Assembly: GCA_947500775.1 (NCBI GenBank)
Contig: CANMTD010000003.1
Coordinates: 248,001-312,000, forward strand
Source: an uncultured Paracoccaceae bacterium
GTDB taxonomy: Bacteria > Pseudomonadota > Alphaproteobacteria > Rhodobacterales > Rhodobacteraceae
Direction: 5' to 3'
Length of the DNA stretch: 64,000 nucleotides
The notes beneath the pieces are model-generated. The model made no database searches. It saw only the letters and a program-made list of their open reading frames with translations, and was not told where the DNA came from. Position numbers and translations under genes: made by a program. Each line of letters begins with the position of its first letter. Positions within the stretch are counted from its first letter, which is position 1. This document shows, piece by piece, positions 17,693 through 25,641 of this stretch.

Positions 17693-17712
17693 TCGGCCCT
17701 TGCGGCCCGGGG

Positions 17713-17750
17713 TTTGCAAAGGCTATTCTGCGCCCAGCAAAACTGCAAAG
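17713..17750 (+). promoter_or_regulatory. TTTGCAAA element upstream of the PccR-like gene
   Basis: TTTGCAAA (17713-17720) and the partial CTGCAAAG (17743-17750) lie within 45 bp of the regulator start, the same core as in front of pccB, which suggests autoregulation. Confidence 0.55.
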
Positions 17751-17757
17751 GCGCGCA

Positions 17758-19161
17758 ATGGCCAATCAGAAACTCTATGCCGGGGTCAAACTGCGGGAAA
17801 CCCGCAGCCGCCTTGGGCTGACCCAAAAGGCGTTTGCCGCCAAGCTTGGCGTGTCCCTGCCCTATCTCAACCAGATGGAAAACAACAACCGGCCGATTTC
17901 GACCGGGGTGGTGCTGGCCATGGCGCAGGAGTTCGGCTTTGACGTCACCGAACTGTCCACCGGCGATGCCGAACGGATGGTCGCCGATATGCGCGAGGCG
18001 CTGGCCGATCCGGTCTTTGCCGATGGCGCGCCGCCGCTGGCCGATTTGCGGCTGACCGCCTCGAACGCACCGGCACTGGCGCGCGCGTTTCTGGACCTGC
18101 ACCGGGCTTACCGCCAGACCCACGAACGGCTGGCCTCACTGGACGAGGCATTGGGCCGCGAAGACGCCCGCACCCAGGCCTCGCCCTGGGAAGAGGTGCG
18201 CGATTTCTTTCACTATTGCGACAATTACATCGATGCGGTGGACCACGCCGCCGAACGGTTTGCCTGCCCCGACGGCACGCGCGCCGACCCTGTGGCCGTG
18301 GCCGAGGCCGCGTTAAAGGCGGCCGGTATCACGGTATCCTATCGGGACGACGACCAGCTGCGCGGTTTTGATCCAACCACGGCGACGCTGACCCTGTCGA
18401 CCCGCGCGGCGGTGTCGACCCAACGGTTTCAACTGCTGCATCAGGTCGCGCTGGTGACCCAAGGCAAACTGCTGGATGCGACGCTGGATCTGGCCCGGTT
18501 CCAAAGCGACGCCGCCCGCGCCATCGCCCGGATCGGGCTGGCCAATTACTTTGCCGGGGCGGCGCTGCTGCCCTATCGCCCGTTTCTGGCGGCGGCGCAA
18601 AGCTGTCGTCACGATCTGGAACAGCTGGCCGGGCAATTCGGCGCCTCGATCGAACAGGTGGCGCATCGGCTGTCGACCCTGCAACGCCCCGGCGCCAAGG
18701 GCATCCCGTTCTTCTTTGTCCGGGTCGATCAGGCGGGCACGATCACCAAACGCCATTCGGCCACCCGTCTGCAATTCGCCCGCTTTGGCGGGGCCTGCCC
18801 GCTGTGGAATGTGCACCGCGCGTTCGAAACGCCGGGGCGGTTCCTGCGGCAACTGGCCGAAACCCCCGATGGCGTGCGTTATTTCTGCCTGTCGCGCAAC
18901 GTGTCGAAACCGGGCGGTGCCTGGGGCGCGCCGGTGCGCCGGTTCGCCATCGGGCTGGGCTGCGAGGTGCAACACGCCGCCGATATGGTCTATGCCGATG
19001 ATCTGGACCTCAGCAAAAGTGCGGTCTTTGAACCGATCGGTATTTCGTGCCGAATCTGCGAACGCAAAAACTGTCATCAACGCTCGGTCCCGCCGCTGGA
19101 ACGGCAATTGACCGTCGATCACAATCAACGCGGAATTCTGCCCTATGAGATTGCGGAATAG
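17758..19161 (+). CDS. pccR: Short-chain fatty acyl-CoA regulator, ScfR/PccR type
   Basis: The 467-residue regulator has an N-terminal XRE helix-turn-helix (about 8-62, LRETRSRLGLTQKAFAAKLGV), a central region aligned with ImmA/IrrE-like proteases but without HExxH (it reads RFQLLHQVALV), and a C-terminal DUF2083-type region with the cysteine cluster CRICERKNCHQRSVPPL. ScfR proteins sense short-chain acyl-CoAs and control propionyl-CoA or acetate assimilation genes. The ATG at 17758 is chosen because the helix-turn-helix domain starts there. Its location beside pccB and the TTTGCAAA elements at both genes support the PccR assignment rather than another ScfR paralogue such as RamB or MccR. Confidence 0.88.
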   Translation: MANQKLYAGVKLRETRSRLGLTQKAFAAKLGVSLPYLNQMENNNRPISTGVVLAMAQEFGFDVTELSTGDAERMVADMREALADPVFADGAPPLADLRLTASNAPALARAFLDLHRAYRQTHERLASLDEALGREDARTQASPWEEVRDFFHYCDNYIDAVDHAAERFACPDGTRADPVAVAEAALKAAGITVSYRDDDQLRGFDPTTATLTLSTRAAVSTQRFQLLHQVALVTQGKLLDATLDLARFQSDAARAIARIGLANYFAGAALLPYRPFLAAAQSCRHDLEQLAGQFGASIEQVAHRLSTLQRPGAKGIPFFFVRVDQAGTITKRHSATRLQFARFGGACPLWNVHRAFETPGRFLRQLAETPDGVRYFCLSRNVSKPGGAWGAPVRRFAIGLGCEVQHAADMVYADDLDLSKSAVFEPIGISCRICERKNCHQRSVPPLERQLTVDHNQRGILPYEIAE

Positions 19162-19286
19162 CCCACCGCCGGACCCCGCCGAAAAACAAAACCCTGTTCG
19201 ACCAATGTCTGGCAACCCGATGCGCAAGCAGTGCTTTACCGCTTCGCTGATCGGCTCTAGTTTCCTTGGAAACAGGGAGACAGCTT

Positions 19287-19763
19287 ATGGAACTTACAGG
19301 CACCCGTACAATTGCCGCGGACCGGGCCACGGTCTGGGCGAAACTGAATGACGCTGAGGTACTGAAGGCCTGTATCCCGGGCTGTGAAGAACTGACCGGA
19401 TCGCCGGACGACGGGTTCGAGGCCGTGGTCAAACAACGGGTCGGCCCGGTCAAGGCGACCTTCAAAGGCGCCGTCACCCTGTCCGATATCGTGCCCGAAA
19501 CCAGCTATAAGATTGCCGGCGAAGGCAAGGGCGGCGTGGCCGGATTTGCCAAAGGTGCGGCTGACGTCAGCCTGATCGATGTCGAGGGCGGAACCGAGCT
19601 AAGCTATACTGTCGACGCCAAGGTTGGCGGCAAGCTGGCGCAACTGGGATCGCGCCTGATCGACGGGTTCGCCCGCAAGATGGCCGATCAGTTCTTTGAA
19701 CGCTTTCAAGCCGAAGTCGAAGGCCCGACCGCGCCAGAAAACGACGACGCGGTCGAAACTTAA
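19287..19763 (+). CDS. CoxG-like SRPBCC protein
   Basis: A 158-residue protein with the CO dehydrogenase subunit G pattern: MELTGTRTIAADRATVWAKL, LKACIPGCEELTG, VGPVKATFKGAVTL, GFAKGAADVSLID and TVDAKVGGKLAQLGSRLIDG. The SRPBCC fold forms a hydrophobic cavity, and CoxG is linked to membrane anchoring of CO dehydrogenase. No cox structural genes are in this window, so this is an orphan copy whose partner is unknown. GGGAGA precedes the ATG at 19287. The bases between 19162 and 19286 hold no gene. Confidence 0.87.
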   Translation: MELTGTRTIAADRATVWAKLNDAEVLKACIPGCEELTGSPDDGFEAVVKQRVGPVKATFKGAVTLSDIVPETSYKIAGEGKGGVAGFAKGAADVSLIDVEGGTELSYTVDAKVGGKLAQLGSRLIDGFARKMADQFFERFQAEVEGPTAPENDDAVET

Positions 19764-19771
19764 GCCCCCGG

Positions 19772-20020
19772 TCAGCCAGCCGTTTCGCTGCTAAGCAATG
19801 CAGCAATTTCGTCTTTCAGGGTCAAGCGTTGCCGACGCAACGCGGCCTCGTGCAGGTCATCTGTGGGCTCGATGTTGGTTTCTGCACGATGTACGGCACG
19901 ATTGACCTCGTGATAGGCATCCACAAGCTTGGCAAAATGCGCATCTGTGGACTTCAATGCGTGGATCACATCCACTTTGTCGGGGAATTCTTCGGTCAAC
20001 TCATGCGGCGTGTGGGACAT
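19772..20020 (-). CDS. YdcH family protein (DUF465)
   Basis: An 82-residue protein, almost wholly helical, with the DUF465 layout: HELTEEFPDKVDVIHALKST, FAKLVDAYHEVNRAVHRAE and the terminal LRRQRLTLKDEIAALLSSE. YdcH proteins form a small coiled coil; role unknown. The gene converges on coxG with nine bases between stops. TTGAC-N4-ATCAA lies about 60 bp upstream of its start. Confidence 0.88.
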   Translation of the reverse strand: MSHTPHELTEEFPDKVDVIHALKSTDAHFAKLVDAYHEVNRAVHRAETNIEPTDDLHEAALRRQRLTLKDEIAALLSSETAG

Positions 20021-20078
20021 ATATGTTCTCCATCCAAGGGTTATACCTGCATGTTAAAGGTCGCATTGTTCGGCCGCC

Positions 20079-20092
20079 TTGACCCTGATCAA
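20079..20092 (-). promoter_or_regulatory. FNR-like box upstream of the YdcH gene
   Basis: TTGAC-CCTG-ATCAA differs from the perfect FNR palindrome by one base; FnrL of Rhodobacterales is known to accept TTGAC half-sites. A TATAAC element lies at 20040-20045 on the minus strand, but the spacing to the box (about 43 bp centre to centre) is not that of a classical activated promoter. Confidence 0.4.
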
Positions 20093-20124
20093 ATCAACGC
20101 GCCCACCCGAAGAGAAACCGTTAT

Positions 20125-20847
20125 TTACGATCCGATCTGACAGCTTTCGTGGACCAGTTCGTCGGGTGTTTTTTCCCGCAACAGCAACACGCTCGTCAAC
20201 AACCGGTGCACGATTTCAGCCCCGCCCGCAATCGCCGCAGCCGTTAGCAGGATATCAAGGGCCGCCATGTAAACCGTCTGCCCTTCGGACAGGCTGGTCA
20301 GGTTGGGGATCGTCGCCACCACACCCGCCAGTATCTGAAACCCTGCCGCGCTGATCGCGATCCCGATCAGAAACCCGATCGCCACCGCCCGGCGCAGTTT
20401 TTTCTGGCGCAGCTTCGACAGCGCGCGGCTGACCTGGGCGACCACCGCCGCCGTCGCGCTGCGCGCCATTGCCGCCTCTCCGGCCAGTTCCTCGGTAAAC
20501 AGCGCCACCCTTTCCTGCGGCCGGCTAAGCATTTCCAGATCGCGCCGCATCATGTCGGCCATCGCCGCGTTATGCGACAGTTCTTCGGCCAGTGGTTCCA
20601 TCAGCCGAAGCCGCTCAGCGCCATACATCACGTTCAACACAACCTCGACCACCCGTTCGGTCACCACCGCGAAAAACAGCAGCACCAGAAGGGTCGAGCC
20701 AAGCGTGCCCAACCGGATTTCCGCGGGCTGAAAGGTGGTCACCCCACCCGAGGCGACCCATATGGCACCACCTGTCAACGCAAGCAGCACAATGGGAACC
20801 GCAACCATGGCAAATCTTTGCTGAGGGGGGCTATCGACCAATGACAT
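20125..20847 (-). CDS. Four-helix membrane protein, last gene of the regulator/PAP2/protease cassette
   Basis: The 240-residue protein has predicted membrane helices at about 13-32, 47-70, 155-180 and 195-220, separated by a long cytoplasmic helical stretch (about 72-150) with EMLSRPQERVALFTEEL and a basic SKLRQKKLRRAV segment before the third helix. No family recognised. It starts 27 bases after the protease stop and is in line with the upstream three genes, so co-transcription is likely. It could anchor, sense or be cleaved by the neighbouring protease; that is inference only. Confidence 0.75.
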   Translation of the reverse strand: MSLVDSPPQQRFAMVAVPIVLLALTGGAIWVASGGVTTFQPAEIRLGTLGSTLLVLLFFAVVTERVVEVVLNVMYGAERLRLMEPLAEELSHNAAMADMMRRDLEMLSRPQERVALFTEELAGEAAMARSATAAVVAQVSRALSKLRQKKLRRAVAIGFLIGIAISAAGFQILAGVVATIPNLTSLSEGQTVYMAALDILLTAAAIAGGAEIVHRLLTSVLLLREKTPDELVHESCQIGS

Positions 20848-20874
20848 TCACATTTTCCCAAATAGAAATCGACG

Positions 20875-22443
20875 TTACAGCACGGACCACCGCAACGCCG
20901 GAGTGGCATTTGCATCATCCGTTGGTGCCGCGCCCCCGCGCAGCTGTTTCTTGGCCGACGGGCCGTCACCTTTGACAATCTTGCCGCTGGTCATGCCCAG
21001 CGACAGCATCCCGGCGGCAATGGCGGTCGCCGCCGATGTGCCGCTGAAATCACAGTAATACGACCGGTAATCGAACAACGCGCCATCCTTGTTCGTGGCA
21101 TAGGGATAGGGGCTGGCGTTATACCCGGCCAGTCCCGGCACATCGGTCGAAGTGATACTCTGGGTGGCATAGGTCGAATCCGTGACCGGATTGGCCACAT
21201 CGCTGGCGCCGTCATATTGCACCCCCAGATCATCGCGATAGGACACACTGTGATCATGCGGGCGATAGTCGGGATCAAGCGTATCCATCCGGTGGATCGC
21301 CAAATCCAACCGTTCACCATCGCCGCTGGGCGCATAGACCGACACCGGAGCCGTCTGGGTCGAGGTCGTGGAGTACCCGGCCCGATTGCGGGTCGCGGCC
21401 CGTGCACCGACCGCAATGATACCGTTGTCATCCGGCGCCCCCGGTGCGGTTGCCATCGACGCGGGGTAAATCATGGAATTGTCGCTGCCATTGCCCGATG
21501 CACAGACAATCGGAATGGTTTGCGACATCGCCAGCGTCAGATCGTGCAGCGCGTCCCACAAAGCCAGCTCTGCCTGGCTAAGCTCGCAGGGATAGGCCCC
21601 TTTGATCGCCTTCAGTTCCTCGGGCAACAGCGCGTTGCCATCGCGTCGCCCGGTGATGCCCGAGCGCAGCGGATCGGGGAAATCGCGGGCCAGAACGATG
21701 ACATCCGCGCCGATCAGCCAGGCATAGAGCATTGCCAGGATCAGCTGTTCGGGGTCCGGATCGAAACTGGTCGAAATCGGGACAATCTCGCAATAAGGAT
21801 CTACGCCGGCATAGGGCAGACAGGGCCCCGCGCTTAGGGTTTTCTGTTTCAGCGGGATCAGGCTGCCGTCTTCCTTGTTCAACGGAATCCGGCTGGCGAT
21901 TGCGAATTCCACCTCGGGGGCGGTTTTCGGGCGGGCGCCGATCAGCCCGGCCATGGCGGTGCCATGCGCCGAAAACGTGGCGCTGGTGGTAGGCAGAACC
22001 CGGCCGGGTTGGTTCCACGGCCCCGCCGAGGCGACATATTCACCGGGCAGATGGGCGACCAGTTCCAGAAACAGATCGGCAATCGGGTTAATCCCCATCG
22101 GCGCCGCGCCATTCAGGAAACTGGTCGCCAGATTGAACGCGGGCGCCACATTCGGGCGGGGGAACGTGCCCAGCCGGGCCGAGAAAAAGTCGATCATCAG
22201 ATCGGTGTTGATCGCCCCCATCAGATTGGGGTGCTCATAGGCCACCGAAACATCGATCAGGGCCACCCGGGTCGGTTTGAAATCGGGCTTTTCGCAATTT
22301 TCATCGGCCAGATCCCAGGCTTCCGAGGCAAATGCCAGATCGGTCACGACACCAATATCAAACAGATGCCACAACGCGTGATAACTGGCATAGTTGGCGT
22401 TGCCGCGGTCGGCATCTTCGGGGGTGTAATTCAATTCGGTCAT
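20875..22443 (-). CDS. Subtilisin-like (S8) serine protease without signal peptide
   Basis: The 522-residue protein carries a full catalytic set: Asp64 in RVALIDVSVAYEHPNL, His160 in SAHGTAMAGLIGA, the oxyanion Asn318 in VCASGNGSDNS and Ser470 in DFSGTSAATAIAAGML. The spacing between Asp and His (96 residues) and between Asn and Ser (150) is larger than in subtilisin, owing to insertions rich in Pro/Asp. No signal peptide or propeptide is visible, so it is predicted to act inside the cell or to be exported by an unusual route. The ATG at 22443 is preferred to the one at 22467, which overlaps the previous stop. It lies 14 bases after the PAP2 gene and 27 before a membrane protein. Confidence 0.88.
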   Translation of the reverse strand: MTELNYTPEDADRGNANYASYHALWHLFDIGVVTDLAFASEAWDLADENCEKPDFKPTRVALIDVSVAYEHPNLMGAINTDLMIDFFSARLGTFPRPNVAPAFNLATSFLNGAAPMGINPIADLFLELVAHLPGEYVASAGPWNQPGRVLPTTSATFSAHGTAMAGLIGARPKTAPEVEFAIASRIPLNKEDGSLIPLKQKTLSAGPCLPYAGVDPYCEIVPISTSFDPDPEQLILAMLYAWLIGADVIVLARDFPDPLRSGITGRRDGNALLPEELKAIKGAYPCELSQAELALWDALHDLTLAMSQTIPIVCASGNGSDNSMIYPASMATAPGAPDDNGIIAVGARAATRNRAGYSTTSTQTAPVSVYAPSGDGERLDLAIHRMDTLDPDYRPHDHSVSYRDDLGVQYDGASDVANPVTDSTYATQSITSTDVPGLAGYNASPYPYATNKDGALFDYRSYYCDFSGTSAATAIAAGMLSLGMTSGKIVKGDGPSAKKQLRGGAAPTDDANATPALRWSVL

Positions 22444-22457
22444 TGCTTTTGTCTTTC

Positions 22458-23378
22458 TCAGAGCCACTCGGCGCGGGCGCGCAGCATTTGTTCTTGCAGC
22501 ACCAGTTCCATAATCGGGGCGAACATCCGGGCCAGATCGTGGCCCGCGCGGGTGTCAGAGGCATAGTGGATACCGGCCCATTCGCGATTTTCCGCAATCC
22601 GCCGCGAACTGCGGAACAGCGCCGCGATCGCAGGGTGTTCGGGCAGCACGCGCGAAAAGGTAAAGGCGATGCTGAACGATTGGAACGAATGGTTCGAGGG
22701 ATAGGATTCATAGGCCGGGTTGGCCAGAAAGGTGCGCAGCCGCGGTTCCAGAACCGACGGGCGTGACACCGCATAGCCGGATTTATAGCGCAGCCCGACC
22801 TCTTCGCAAATCTGGGAAACCATCAGAAACAGCGTGATCGTTTCATCATATCCGCCGATGCCATCGATGCCCAGCGGACGCAGATAACCCGACAGTTCCA
22901 GCGACTGTTCGATCAGGATCTCTTCGCGGCGCCCGCGTTCGGCCTCGGTCTGCAGCTCGCGCAGCTTGCGAAACAGCTCCAGCGTTTCAATCTTGAGTTC
23001 GGTGGGCGACGGCGGCAGCGGCAGCGGCAAGTCGACCCAGGCGGCCTTGACCTCGTGCAGACGCTCGATTTCGCGCCAAGGCGTCAGCAGATCGCCAAAG
23101 CTGTCCAGATCAAGCCCGCCGTCAAACCGGTTGCGGTTCCGATTGCGGTTTCTGTTGCGATTGCGGTTCCGGTTTCTATTCCGGTTGCGGTTTCTGTTGC
23201 GATTGCGATTGAACACGCTGGAGGCGCCGCCCCCTGCCGCGACCATCGCCATCGCCATGGCCATTTCTTCGGGTTCTTCCGGCATCGCTTCGGGTGGCTC
23301 GGGTGCCTTCACCAGATCAAAACTGTCGCCTTCGGCCAACAGCCAGTCTTCGACCAATATCGTTCTGTTAAATGCCAT
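22458..23378 (-). CDS. PAP2/vanadium haloperoxidase-like enzyme with an Asn-Arg repeat
   Basis: The 306-residue protein has no membrane helices, which favours the soluble vanadium-haloperoxidase branch of the PAP2 superfamily over lipid phosphatases. The three active-site motifs are present: K-x6-RP in YKSGYAVSRPS (near 199), PSNH in YPSNHSFQSF (near 230; PSGH in most members), and R-x5-H-x3-D in REWAGIHYASD (near 265-275). The N-terminal 85 residues are low-complexity: PEPPEAMPEEPEE, MAMAMAM, a Gly-rich linker, then 14 consecutive Asn-Arg pairs. Vanadate or phosphate would bind at the motif cluster; whether it halogenates or hydrolyses cannot be told. Eighteen bases separate it from the regulator gene. 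Confidence 0.82.
   Translation of the reverse strand: MAFNRTILVEDWLLAEGDSFDLVKAPEPPEAMPEEPEEMAMAMAMVAAGGGASSVFNRNRNRNRNRNRNRNRNRNRNRNRNRNRFDGGLDLDSFGDLLTPWREIERLHEVKAAWVDLPLPLPPSPTELKIETLELFRKLRELQTEAERGRREEILIEQSLELSGYLRPLGIDGIGGYDETITLFLMVSQICEEVGLRYKSGYAVSRPSVLEPRLRTFLANPAYESYPSNHSFQSFSIAFTFSRVLPEHPAIAALFRSSRRIAENREWAGIHYASDTRAGHDLARMFAPIMELVLQEQMLRARAEWL
23127..23210 (-). repeat. 84-bp coding repeat for 14 Asn-Arg pairs
   Basis: Twenty-eight consecutive codons alternate Asn (AAC/AAT) and Arg (CGC/CGG/AGA). Codons vary between units, yet a 23-base block (its + strand form begins TTGCGGTTTCTG) occurs twice, so the array grew partly by block duplication and has since kept the dipeptide pattern. 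It is not a CRISPR: there are no spacers. Confidence 0.9.
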
Positions 23379-23396
23379 TTTTACAGTCCACCATCC

Positions 23397-25493
23397 TTAA
23401 GCCCCAGCCTTTTCAAATCCACTTATCAACAGTTTTTTGGCGTGATCGTCGGTCACCGCCAACCGGTTCCCCAAAACCCACGCCCGCGAAAAATCGGGGG
23501 CCAGAGTCTTGATCCGCGACACCAGCTGATGCGCGTCCTCGTCCCGGCCCAGATGCGCCAGACTGACCGACATATACCGCAAGGCCGCCCCAAAGTTGGG
23601 CCGCTGCGCCAGAACGCGATTGCCGTGTTCAACCGCCGTGGCGTGGTCGCCCCGCAGGGTCGCCACCATGCACATCGTCGTTTCAAAGGTGAACCGCAGC
23701 GGGCTGAACGCCCCCAGTCGAAGCGCCGTCTGGGCCGCCTCCATCGCCTTGTCGTAGCGCGAACAATACATGTGGTGCAGCGCGATATGATCCCAGGCGA
23801 TGGCCAGTGTCGGGTTCAGTTCGACCGCGCGTTTCAACAGATCGCCCGACAGCGAAAAATCATGCAGGATATACCCTGCGGTATGCCCGGCCATGGTCAG
23901 TGTCACGCTGTTGAACGGGTCGTTGTCCAGCACTTCCTGCACCAGCCCGCGCGACTGTTCGACCACCTCTTGATCATAGGTTTCCCAATGTTCACCCACC
24001 CGGAATGAATTGAGATAGGCCAGCAGGCTTTGATGCACGCTTTCACCGGTTTCGGAATGCGCATCCTTCAGCATCATCTGCGCCTGCGCCGAGGATTCAT
24101 TGTCCAGCCGGAACATGGTGTTCAACGCGTGATACGGCGTGGCGACATGGGCATGCGGATCGCGCTTGATGATATCGTGCAGGGTCTTGCCAACACGGTC
24201 CACGCCCTGACTGATGAAGTTTGATATCGCCTCGTTGTCGAAATTCAGCCCGTCGGTATAGCGCGCGGCGATCGGCCAGCTCCACAACAGTTTCTGTTCG
24301 CTGGTGCGATACACCAGCAAAGTCATGTTCAGCCGGTCCTGATCCTGAAACAATTTGACCTGCAGCAACAGCAACGGCCCGACGCCGTTATAGCTGGCGT
24401 GCAACGACGCCTGATTGTCGCGATAGTCGTAAATTTCGGTCAGGGTCTGATCGCGCAAACTGCTGGCGACCGCATCCAGCACCGTGTCGCCGAACATCGC
24501 CGCATGGGGGTTTTGCGCCTTGGCAACGGTGGTCAACAGCCCCACCCCATAGGATTCGCGCCGCTCGGGCTGCGGGACCATGAATGACGGCTGGGCCGCC
24601 ACAGGATCGGGGTGCGCGGTATTGACGGTTCCCACCTGATCCAGAATCGGTTCCAGCTTTTCACACCAATAGCGGCGTTCGCTGCGCATCCAGTCTTCGA
24701 ATTCTTCGTCCCCCGCCGCGCGGACGTTGATGCCTTCGATCAATTCAGGCAGGCGTGCGCCATGCGCTTTGCGCAACTGGTCGTGGTTTTCGGGTTTTAT
24801 GTATTCCTGAACATCGATCCACAGCCGCGACACATCCAACCGAATGCTTTGCCCATCGGTCGAAATCAGATCCTCGCCCAGGGAAATAAGATCGCGCTTC
24901 AGAACGCTCAGCGCGTTACGCAGGCTGGAGGCACCTTTCTGCGCGTCGCGGTCGCCCCAGAACAGGTCCTGAAGCGTCAGCCGCGAAATCGTGCCCTGAT
25001 GCGACAAGGCCAGAACGGCCAGTATCGCCCGCCGCACCCCCCCTCGTGGAGTGATGTCCTGTCCGCGGGCATCCACCAGACGAACCGGACCCAGCAAGTG
25101 CAGGCGGGCGACATCGGTCCCCCGGGGATGCTCCTCTGATGAAATTGTCAACGGATCGCTCCGACTATTGCCAATAAATGCCGATCGGGGCGAAGAGTCG
25201 CCCCGGGCCGCGGCTGAAAATGCCGCGCCCCGAAGCGTAGTGGAAAGTCCCAACTCTTCAAACAAATTTGGTGCGTACTTAAAAAAAGGGATCTCTCCGA
25301 AAAGGATTTCGTCATGAAACCCGGTTGTCGTGGTTCTCTGTAAGCTGTAATGCGCCTCTTCGGTTGCTGTGTTTCCTGTAGGGCAGCCCCCAAGGGGAAC
25401 CACGTGAATCCGACCCACGAAGGGGACTGACCTGGGGAGATTGGCCAAATCGCTGTAACACGATGCGCCGTGGATCGAATTCAACTGCACCAT
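23397..25493 (-). CDS. SARP/OmpR-type winged-helix regulator with TolB-like and TPR domains
   Basis: In the 698-residue frame, a winged helix-turn-helix spans about 130-215 (LHLLGPVRLVDARGQDITPR, KGASSLRNALSVLKRDL), followed by a SARP-like helical region, a TolB/adenylate-cyclase-associated domain at about 315-440 (LLLLQVKLFQDQDRLNMTLL) and TPR-like repeats to the end. Such proteins activate nearby operons. The start is uncertain: residues 1-114 have no domain, use rare codons and have lower third-position GC; a TTG at 25151 preceded by GGAG at seven bases would give a 584-residue protein. It is the first gene of a four-gene cassette, and TTAA-N7-TTAA lies 35 bp upstream of the longer start. 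Confidence 0.8.
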   Translation of the reverse strand: MVQLNSIHGASCYSDLANLPRSVPFVGRIHVVPLGGCPTGNTATEEAHYSLQRTTTTGFHDEILFGEIPFFKYAPNLFEELGLSTTLRGAAFSAAARGDSSPRSAFIGNSRSDPLTISSEEHPRGTDVARLHLLGPVRLVDARGQDITPRGGVRRAILAVLALSHQGTISRLTLQDLFWGDRDAQKGASSLRNALSVLKRDLISLGEDLISTDGQSIRLDVSRLWIDVQEYIKPENHDQLRKAHGARLPELIEGINVRAAGDEEFEDWMRSERRYWCEKLEPILDQVGTVNTAHPDPVAAQPSFMVPQPERRESYGVGLLTTVAKAQNPHAAMFGDTVLDAVASSLRDQTLTEIYDYRDNQASLHASYNGVGPLLLLQVKLFQDQDRLNMTLLVYRTSEQKLLWSWPIAARYTDGLNFDNEAISNFISQGVDRVGKTLHDIIKRDPHAHVATPYHALNTMFRLDNESSAQAQMMLKDAHSETGESVHQSLLAYLNSFRVGEHWETYDQEVVEQSRGLVQEVLDNDPFNSVTLTMAGHTAGYILHDFSLSGDLLKRAVELNPTLAIAWDHIALHHMYCSRYDKAMEAAQTALRLGAFSPLRFTFETTMCMVATLRGDHATAVEHGNRVLAQRPNFGAALRYMSVSLAHLGRDEDAHQLVSRIKTLAPDFSRAWVLGNRLAVTDDHAKKLLISGFEKAGA

Positions 25494-25527
25494 GGCCCAA
25501 CAAAAGCAGCCCAGCGCAATTGCGGCG

Positions 25528-25542
25528 TTAACGGGGCATTAA
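25528..25542 (-). promoter_or_regulatory. CtrA-type binding site
   Basis: TTAA-CGGGGCA-TTAA matches the TTAA-N7-TTAA consensus of the alphaproteobacterial response regulator CtrA exactly and sits just upstream of the winged-helix regulator gene. Confidence 0.55.
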
Positions 25543-25586
25543 CTCCGCCGAACCATCCGATAAACATATGTTTTTATTTGATATTT

Positions 25587-25607
25587 TTTCGCAAAAAGAA
25601 TGCGAAA
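25587..25607. promoter_or_regulatory. Perfect inverted repeat upstream of the regulator gene
   Basis: TTTCGCA and TGCGAAA with a seven-base spacer in an AT-rich stretch, about 95-115 bp upstream of the longer start of the regulator. Possible operator, or part of an upstream promoter element. Confidence 0.35.
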
Positions 25608-25641
25608 TTCTTCAAAATCCGTGAATGTAAACGCGAATCAA

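Noticed and set aside
16336-17757. Long + strand frame preceding and in phase with the PccR-like gene
   Set aside because: It overlaps the complete MFS transporter in another phase, reads as Arg/Pro-rich shadow sequence, and the helix-turn-helix domain starts at the ATG at 17758.
23127-23210. CRISPR-like short repeat array
   Set aside because: Units are 6 bases without spacers and lie inside a coding frame as Asn-Arg codons.
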